From Pseudoscleropodium purum (taxonomy: Eukaryota > Streptophyta > Bryopsida > Hypnales > Brachytheciaceae), in contig OZ017798.1 in the NCBI GenBank assembly GCA_963969395.1, forward strand, positions 12,082,173 to 12,146,172: DNA of 64,000 bases, read 5' to 3'. A program made the position numbers and the translations under genes. The notes under the pieces were generated by a model that was given only the letters and a program-made list of their open reading frames with translations, did no database searches and was not told where the DNA came from. Below are positions 62,001 through 64,000 of the stretch, piece after piece (the first letter of the stretch is position 1; every line of letters starts with the position of its first letter).

Positions 62001-63111
62001 CAATAAGGTTGAAGACACAATTGAAAGTGGATTGAATTTTATGAAATACAATTTCTCCTCCTAAGCATATAGAAAATTGATCACTTCATTTTGTACTAGC
62101 ACAATTTAGATATAATAGAAAAATGATACTAGAAGAATTTGGAAGGTAAGGTACAAGTATAATTACCAATAGCCCTGTGAAATCAGGGTAATATGGTTCT
62201 ATTTTTTCAATTTTGCTAGTCATCTTAAAACAAAATAACTCCCATACACCCCATTCATCTTGGTTCTTTGATAAATGTGCCCATCGATCTTTAAAATATT
62301 CAAATTTGGATTGTCTCTATCTGCACGTCCAATACGATCAAGTGTTGGATCTTCTTTTTTAATGTCGTCCATCTTTTTAGGATTTCCACCATCATCCCAA
62401 GGAGGTTTAGGCATAGCTCTTTGTGTAGGTTCCCAAAAGTAATTACGCAAATTTTTTTCCCACTACACTACAATAAAGAATATGTAAATTGAAATTAATG
62501 CTAAAAATACTCCACAATAAAGAATACATAAATTGAATTTAATGCTAAAAATAATCCATGCTATTGCACTTGATTAACAAAAAATTAATTGTGGGCAATT
62601 ATAGATGACATTGTAATAGATGTGTACTAAAAGTAATGTTACAATACTATCAAAATATCTTAACAAGATGTTGTACAAGAAATATAATATTTTATATATA
62701 TAAATAGCCTAAGTTTTAAATAAATTTTCAAAAGATAGAGAGTAGGAATTATGTGAAGGTAGACACATCACAAATTCAAACTATAGGTGTAGGATTTCTT
62801 ACAATATCTTAGTACAAGTAAAACTCTTCAAATGACACACATATTTACCATTTCATAAATACAAAATAAAAATAGTTATGTTCGATTGAAGTAAAGGTTT
62901 TGAGCTACAAGCATAGATTTATACCACTTTAATGTCATCATTTTCATCTTCTAATAAAGATAATATGCAACCAACAAGAAGTGTAGCATTCTCCATCTTG
63001 ATGCGGTGGTGGTGAATGCGTTCCATCAATAACTCAAGAAAAGTTTTGTTGAACCGTTTCATAAACTTCTTGTTGATTCTATCCCATTCTTCATAAAACC
63101 AATAGTAGTCC
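56068..63111 (-). CDS. MYCBP-associated protein (MYCBPAP)-like gene, 3' part, with one frame break
   Basis: Exons in transcript order: 62925-63111, 62167-62462, 61364-61444, 61022-61072, 59139-59355, 57806-58290, 56679-56986 and 56068-56286 (TGA). The last five join in perfect phase with GT..AG borders. The exon at 59139-59355 carries 'ETKIFTFHFKSDILGVFLES' and 'WILQIAPRL', then 'FKGVAFSEDNF', the immunoglobulin-like pattern of MYCBPAP. Later exons encode a helical C-terminus with a proline-rich insert (QPPPSPLPPPPP). MYCBPAP is a ciliary central-apparatus protein (Chlamydomonas FAP147), so in a plant it would act in sperm flagella. Exon 62167-62462 changes frame once near 62305: it enters and leaves in the right phase but is one base short. 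A small exon may be missing between 61364 and 61072, where phases do not join. The 5' end is outside the window. Family call is moderate; gene structure is well supported. Confidence 0.65.
56491..56667. mobile_element. CACTA-type MITE in the last intron of the MYCBPAP-like gene
   Basis: Right end is the complement of CACTAAAAGAAATTTGAG; the left end is decayed (CATTATAAGAACTTCATG). The arms pair through 'ttttaggt', 'acattcaatgtaa' and 'tgtttttatgt'. The 'ttattgttgacataaaaaca' block is shared with the element at 50242-50457, so the two belong together. Flanking bases tgg and tga agree at two of three positions. It ends 12 bp before the 56679 exon border. Confidence 0.7.
58695..58918. mobile_element. 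Small element of the TATAATATAGGTAC family, intronic
   Basis: Right end is the complement of GATGTTAGCGTGTGAACATA, matching the termini of the 22046-22238 element; the left end ('gagcccatgagc') is less complete. The interior repeats 'ttatagacac', 'aaaggtacttatgatataga' and 'attataggtacatatgttat' steps. It lies in the intron between exons 59139-59355 and 57806-58290. Confidence 0.6.
59444..59650. mobile_element. Small element of the TATAATATAGGTAC family, intronic
   Basis: Begins 'atgttaatgtgtaagctcag' and contains 'catgagcctttgagc', 'gtaggtgtgtatctacaacc', 'tacctataacatgggta' and 'ataatataggtaattat' steps. The right end is uncertain. It lies in the intron upstream of exon 59139-59355. Confidence 0.55.
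59883..59920. repeat. Compound (TG)n/(TA)n microsatellite
   Basis: A TG-rich run passing into a TA run, within an intron of the MYCBPAP-like gene. Confidence 0.9.
60400..60796. mobile_element. Largest copy of the TATAATATAGGTAC element family, intronic
   Basis: Left end 'gaagctagtgtgtgtgagct' and right end complement GTTGTTAGCATGTGAGCTTG form diverged inverted termini. The interior repeats 'ataggta', 'acaaccat.gaag' and 'gcctataacat' blocks at least three times, suggesting internal amplification. At about 397 bp it is roughly twice the 22046-22238 copy. Confidence 0.65.
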
Positions 63112-63838
63112 CTGTATGTTGCAACCCCTCATTGACATGAATAAAATCCAAACAACAATAAACACTAGTTGTTACAATGTGACAATGTGACAAGAATTGC
63201 ATGGATTAATTTACAACTATATATAAGATGTTTGCAAGAAAAATCAGTACTTAATTATGTTACAAATAGCGTAATGGACTTATCATCTACTATAATATTG
63301 GAAGCATGAACCCAATGAACTTGAATTTTTTTTTATTGGAGATGGATGTTTCCATTGTAATTATATCCCTTTTTCCATAAATTAAAAAATAATAATTTTA
63401 TATTTATTCTATATATGCTAATTTATCATTCTTTCATGGTGATGGGTTTTGAGTGTTATTAAGTATCTAAAATGAATGATCTAGAATTGAAATTTTTGTG
63501 GTCTATTTCCATAATATGTGTGCATGTTCCTACCAAAGAACATCTCAAAATAGATTTTTTTATGCCCTCTACATTTGTGCAAATAGGACTCCATAGCACG
63601 TGTATTTTTGAACATCAAAGATGGTTTCAACCTCATTCTTTGGGCAAAATCTTTTTACCATCAATTCTTTACAAATGGCCAATTTTTAGTGTTTTTATAA
63701 ATTCTTTTCCTATTTTTTACAAATTAAAACAAAAAGTACCTACTTTCCTGAGATTTTGCACTTTTCTAGTTTACCTACTTAGAGAATTTTTCTACACTTT
63801 TCGTTTTTGAAAGTACCAACTTCTTAAAGGCATATAAC
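63112..63838. other. Probable intron of the MYCBPAP-like gene or upstream DNA
   Basis: No exon recognised here on the minus strand. The plus-strand open frame at 63472-63810 is phenylalanine-rich, lies opposite the gene and looks random. Confidence 0.4.
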
Positions 63839-63991
63839 ATAAACTATTCCATTCCAAACCAAATGGGAGTGAGCCCATTGTGGACTAAATTCTATTAGTC
63901 GTATACATTCAAGTTTTGAAATGTACACCACTAATAGAATTTATCCCACAATGAATTTGCTCCCAATTGCTCTAGAATGGGGTAGTTTACC
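63839..63991. mobile_element. Foldback MITE, second copy of the 49019-49173 family
   Basis: Left 'taaactattccattcc' pairs with the right-end complement TAAACTACCCCATTC. The centre 'tacattcaagttttgaaatg' and the 'gcccattgtggac' block match the element at 49019-49173 (in reverse complement). No coding capacity. Confidence 0.7.
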
Positions 63992-64000
63992 TTATATTGG

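Noticed and set aside
1..64000. CRISPR array, rRNA or organelle insert
   Set aside because: No regularly spaced repeats with unique spacers, no rRNA stretches and no recognisable chloroplast or mitochondrial genes were seen; tRNA genes could not be scanned reliably by eye.

Overview
The window is nuclear DNA of a land plant: AT-rich with long gene-poor stretches, spliced genes with GT..AG introns, and plant-type proteins (a DUF23/GT92 glycosyltransferase, a LEA protein fused to a TMEM205-like domain, a plant-type DNA topoisomerase I, RanBP1). A spliced gene at the right end resembles MYCBPAP, a protein of motile cilia. If that reading is right, the plant makes swimming sperm, so a bryophyte, lycophyte, fern, cycad or Ginkgo is more likely than a flowering plant or conifer. 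The species cannot be fixed from the sequence.

Layout. 1-9.5 kb: AT-rich DNA with a pair of diverged ~600 bp repeats and a decayed piggyBac-type transposase gene (about 5.3-7.0 kb). 9.5-16.6 kb: a small gene island on the minus strand, with a two-exon gene for a basic 119-residue protein of unknown function and a two-exon gene for a 564-residue GT92 membrane glycosyltransferase, bracketed by copies of one short repeat. 16.6-24.5 kb: gene-free AT-rich DNA containing a large inverted repeat and a terminal-inverted-repeat element. 24.9-27.0 kb: RanBP1, four exons, plus strand. 27-34.5 kb: gene-free, with a near-palindromic hAT-type MITE at 29.2 kb, a dispersed 0.7 kb repeat and a possible Copia 3' end. 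34.5-35.1 kb: a non-autonomous Harbinger-like element immediately upstream of the LEA gene. 35.9-39.1 kb: the eight-exon LEA-TMEM205 gene (669 residues). 42.7-45.2 kb: an intronless DNA topoisomerase I gene (835 residues) on the minus strand with a GC-richer 5' flank. 46.3-56 kb: gene-free, with foldback and CACTA-type MITEs. 56.1-63.1 kb: the 3' portion of the MYCBPAP-like gene on the minus strand, with MITEs in its introns; its 5' part lies beyond the window.

The genes do not form a pathway; they are ordinary dispersed plant genes: nuclear transport (RanBP1), DNA topology (TOP1), wall or glycan synthesis (GT92), desiccation tolerance (LEA) and sperm flagella (MYCBPAP-like). The most notable points are the cilium-type gene in a plant with a one-base frame break in one exon, the piggyBac relic (rare in plants), the intronless TOP1, the tandem exon/intron duplication inside the LEA gene, and several small MITE families whose ends and target duplications can be read directly. 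Intron borders were placed by eye from splice signals and phase matching.
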